This document shows, piece after piece, positions 63,081 to 64,000 of a stretch of DNA of 64,000 bases; the first letter of the stretch is position 1, and each line of letters begins with the position of its first letter. Position numbers and translations under genes: made by a program. The notes under the pieces were generated by a model. It did not search any database. It was not told the DNA's origin and was given only the letters and a program-made list of their open reading frames with translations. Source of the DNA: Hyphomicrobium denitrificans 1NES1 (GTDB lineage: Bacteria > Pseudomonadota > Alphaproteobacteria > Rhizobiales > Hyphomicrobiaceae); the NCBI RefSeq assembly GCF_000230975.2, contig NC_021172.1, forward strand, positions 1,612,001-1,676,000, in the 5' to 3' direction.

Positions 63081-64000
63081 TCAGGCTGGCGGGCGGCCGA
63101 AAATCATCACCGCATTGAGGCCGCCGAACGCGAAGGAGTTCGACATCGCGTAGGTGACCTTCTTGTCGCGGCCGACGTTCGGAATGTAGTCGAGATCGCA
63201 GCCTTCGCCCGGCTCATCAAGGCCGATCGTTGGAGGCACCCAGCCTTCCTGCATCGCCTTGATACAGGCAACGGCCTCAATGCCGCCACCAGCGCCGAGC
63301 GGGTGCCCGTGCATCGACTTGGTCGACGAGATCGGAAGCTTGTAGGCGTATTCCCCGAAGACGTTCTTGATTGCCTTCGTCTCGTTGATGTCGTTATCCA
63401 TCGTCGCCGTGCCGTGAGCATTCAGGTAATCGATCTGCTCCGGCTTAAGCCCCGCGTCGTCGAGCGCGTTCTGCATGGCGACGCTCGGGCCTTCGACGGT
63501 AGGCTTCACCATATCCTGACTGTCCGATGACATACCGTATCCGCAGAGCTCGGCCAGGATCGTTGCACCGCGGGCCTGCGCGTGCTCAAGGCTTTCGAGC
63601 ACGAGAATTCCCGCACCTTCCGCCAGTACCGTTCCGTTGCGCTTCTTCGCGAACGGGAAGCAGCCCTCTGGCGACAGCACGTGCAGCGCCTGCCAGGCCT
63701 TCATCGTCCCGTAGTTGATGACTGACTCGGACGCGCCGGCTATCGCGACGTCGACGACATTGTCCCGAATGTAGTCGCGGGCAATGCCGATGGCGTGAGT
63801 TGCCGTCGAACAGGCCGAGCAGGTCGCGAAGGTCGGACCCTTGACGCCGAACTCGATGCCGACGTGGGCCGCCGCAGACGACCCGATGATGCGCAGCAGC
63901 GTCAACGGATGGGTGGCGCGCTTGTTATGAATGAAAAGATCGCGATACGCGGTCTCGAACGTGACGAGGCCGCCAGCGCCCGAACCGATGATGCAGGCCG
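63081..64000 (-). CDS. beta-ketoacyl-ACP synthase (FabF/NodE-type), 5' end beyond the window
   Basis: At least 306 residues of a condensing enzyme; the gene runs off the right edge of the window. The nucleophile Cys lies in TCSACSTATHAIG, the two active-site His residues in NAHGTATMDNDINETKAI and SMHGHPLGAGG, and the C terminus carries NSFAFGGLNAV. The upstream part GSGAGGLVTFE is present up to position 64000. This KASII/NodE type elongates fatty acids, and in Hyphomicrobiales some paralogues make very-long-chain acyls for lipid A. Which paralogue this is cannot be read here. Confidence 0.93.
   Translation of the reverse strand, partial: ACIIGSGAGGLVTFETAYRDLFIHNKRATHPLTLLRIIGSSAAAHVGIEFGVKGPTFATCSACSTATHAIGIARDYIRDNVVDVAIAGASESVINYGTMKAWQALHVLSPEGCFPFAKKRNGTVLAEGAGILVLESLEHAQARGATILAELCGYGMSSDSQDMVKPTVEGPSVAMQNALDDAGLKPEQIDYLNAHGTATMDNDINETKAIKNVFGEYAYKLPISSTKSMHGHPLGAGGGIEAVACIKAMQEGWVPPTIGLDEPGEGCDLDYIPNVGRDKKVTYAMSNSFAFGGLNAVMIFGRPPA

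Overview
The window is a chromosomal segment of an alphaproteobacterium of the order Hyphomicrobiales. A Hyphomicrobium-like genus is my guess and is not proven by the sequence. The basis is the high GC content (roughly 60%, by eye), the order carA / yqeY / dnaG / rpoD and the block yidD / NifU-like / folE / hisI, typical alphaproteobacterial families (DUF992, DUF3126, PAS_5, LapG-like BTLCP, ELM1-like), and a DnaG with the degenerate zinc motif I associate with this class. Almost everything is core chromosome. There are no insertion sequences, integrases, rRNA genes or CRISPR arrays. One tRNA gene with a CAT anticodon is present, and it reads best as tRNA-Ile2.

Layout. 1-1.9 kb: a small accessory-looking unit of a ParA-type ATPase overlapping a putative PD-(D/E)XK nuclease-like gene. 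1.9-4.7 kb: an outer-membrane beta-barrel protein and enolase. 4.8-8.0 kb: a queuosine-precursor cluster (queC, queE, queF) with a GFA-fold protein, a thioesterase and what looks like a 22-codon stub of queD. 8-14 kb: a His/Tyr/Arg-rich secreted protein, pirin, LprI-like, YjbR-like, DUF992, an isoprenylcysteine-methyltransferase-like membrane protein and thrS. 14-19.5 kb: yidD, a coiled-coil membrane protein, a NifU/SufU-like scaffold, folE, hisI, a patatin phospholipase and a CBS-pair protein. 19.6-27 kb: rhomboid protease, PAS_5, double-PilZ and LapG-like periplasmic protease genes, then gamma-carbonic anhydrase, DUF3126, cysE, enoyl-CoA hydratase, polysaccharide deacetylase and an acetyltransferase.

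27.3-34 kb: an AT-richer stretch ends in a 27-residue membrane peptide and a strong terminator. It is followed on the minus strand by a methionine-cycle operon: an ArsR-type regulator fused to a methyltransferase, metF, and methionine synthase split into two genes. A palindrome at the regulator start is a good candidate operator. 34-41 kb: a membrane protein, MlaC, a PRC-barrel-like secreted protein, ettA, ELM1-like, an Lrp regulator, a secreted protein and greA. 41-53.4 kb: carB, an Fsr-type MFS exporter, two tandem paralogous secreted proteins, carA, yqeY, dnaG and rpoD. 53.4-64 kb: an accessory-looking HTH protein with palindromic operators, a divergent LysR/SDR pair, an EthD-like protein, a second Gre factor, YjbQ, a tightly coupled NTF2 / acetyltransferase / nitrilase operon, a SIMPL protein, the tRNA, a DUF454 protein, an acetyltransferase, an FMN alpha-hydroxyacid dehydrogenase, a cyclophilin-like protein and a beta-ketoacyl-ACP synthase cut by the window end.

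How the genes connect. FolE makes dihydroneopterin triphosphate, which is both the folate precursor and the start of queuosine synthesis. QueE, QueC and QueF carry out later queuosine steps, but the QueD step is missing here. ArsR-methyltransferase, MetF and split MetH form one methyl-cycle unit. CarA and CarB flank unrelated genes and supply carbamoyl phosphate. DnaG and RpoD form the macromolecular-synthesis group. No large undescribed system is obvious. The strongest leads are the ParA/nuclease-like pair, the queD remnant, the in-frame split of metH with its operator, the small-peptide locus at 27.4-28.0 kb, and the uncharacterised NTF2/GNAT/nitrilase operon.
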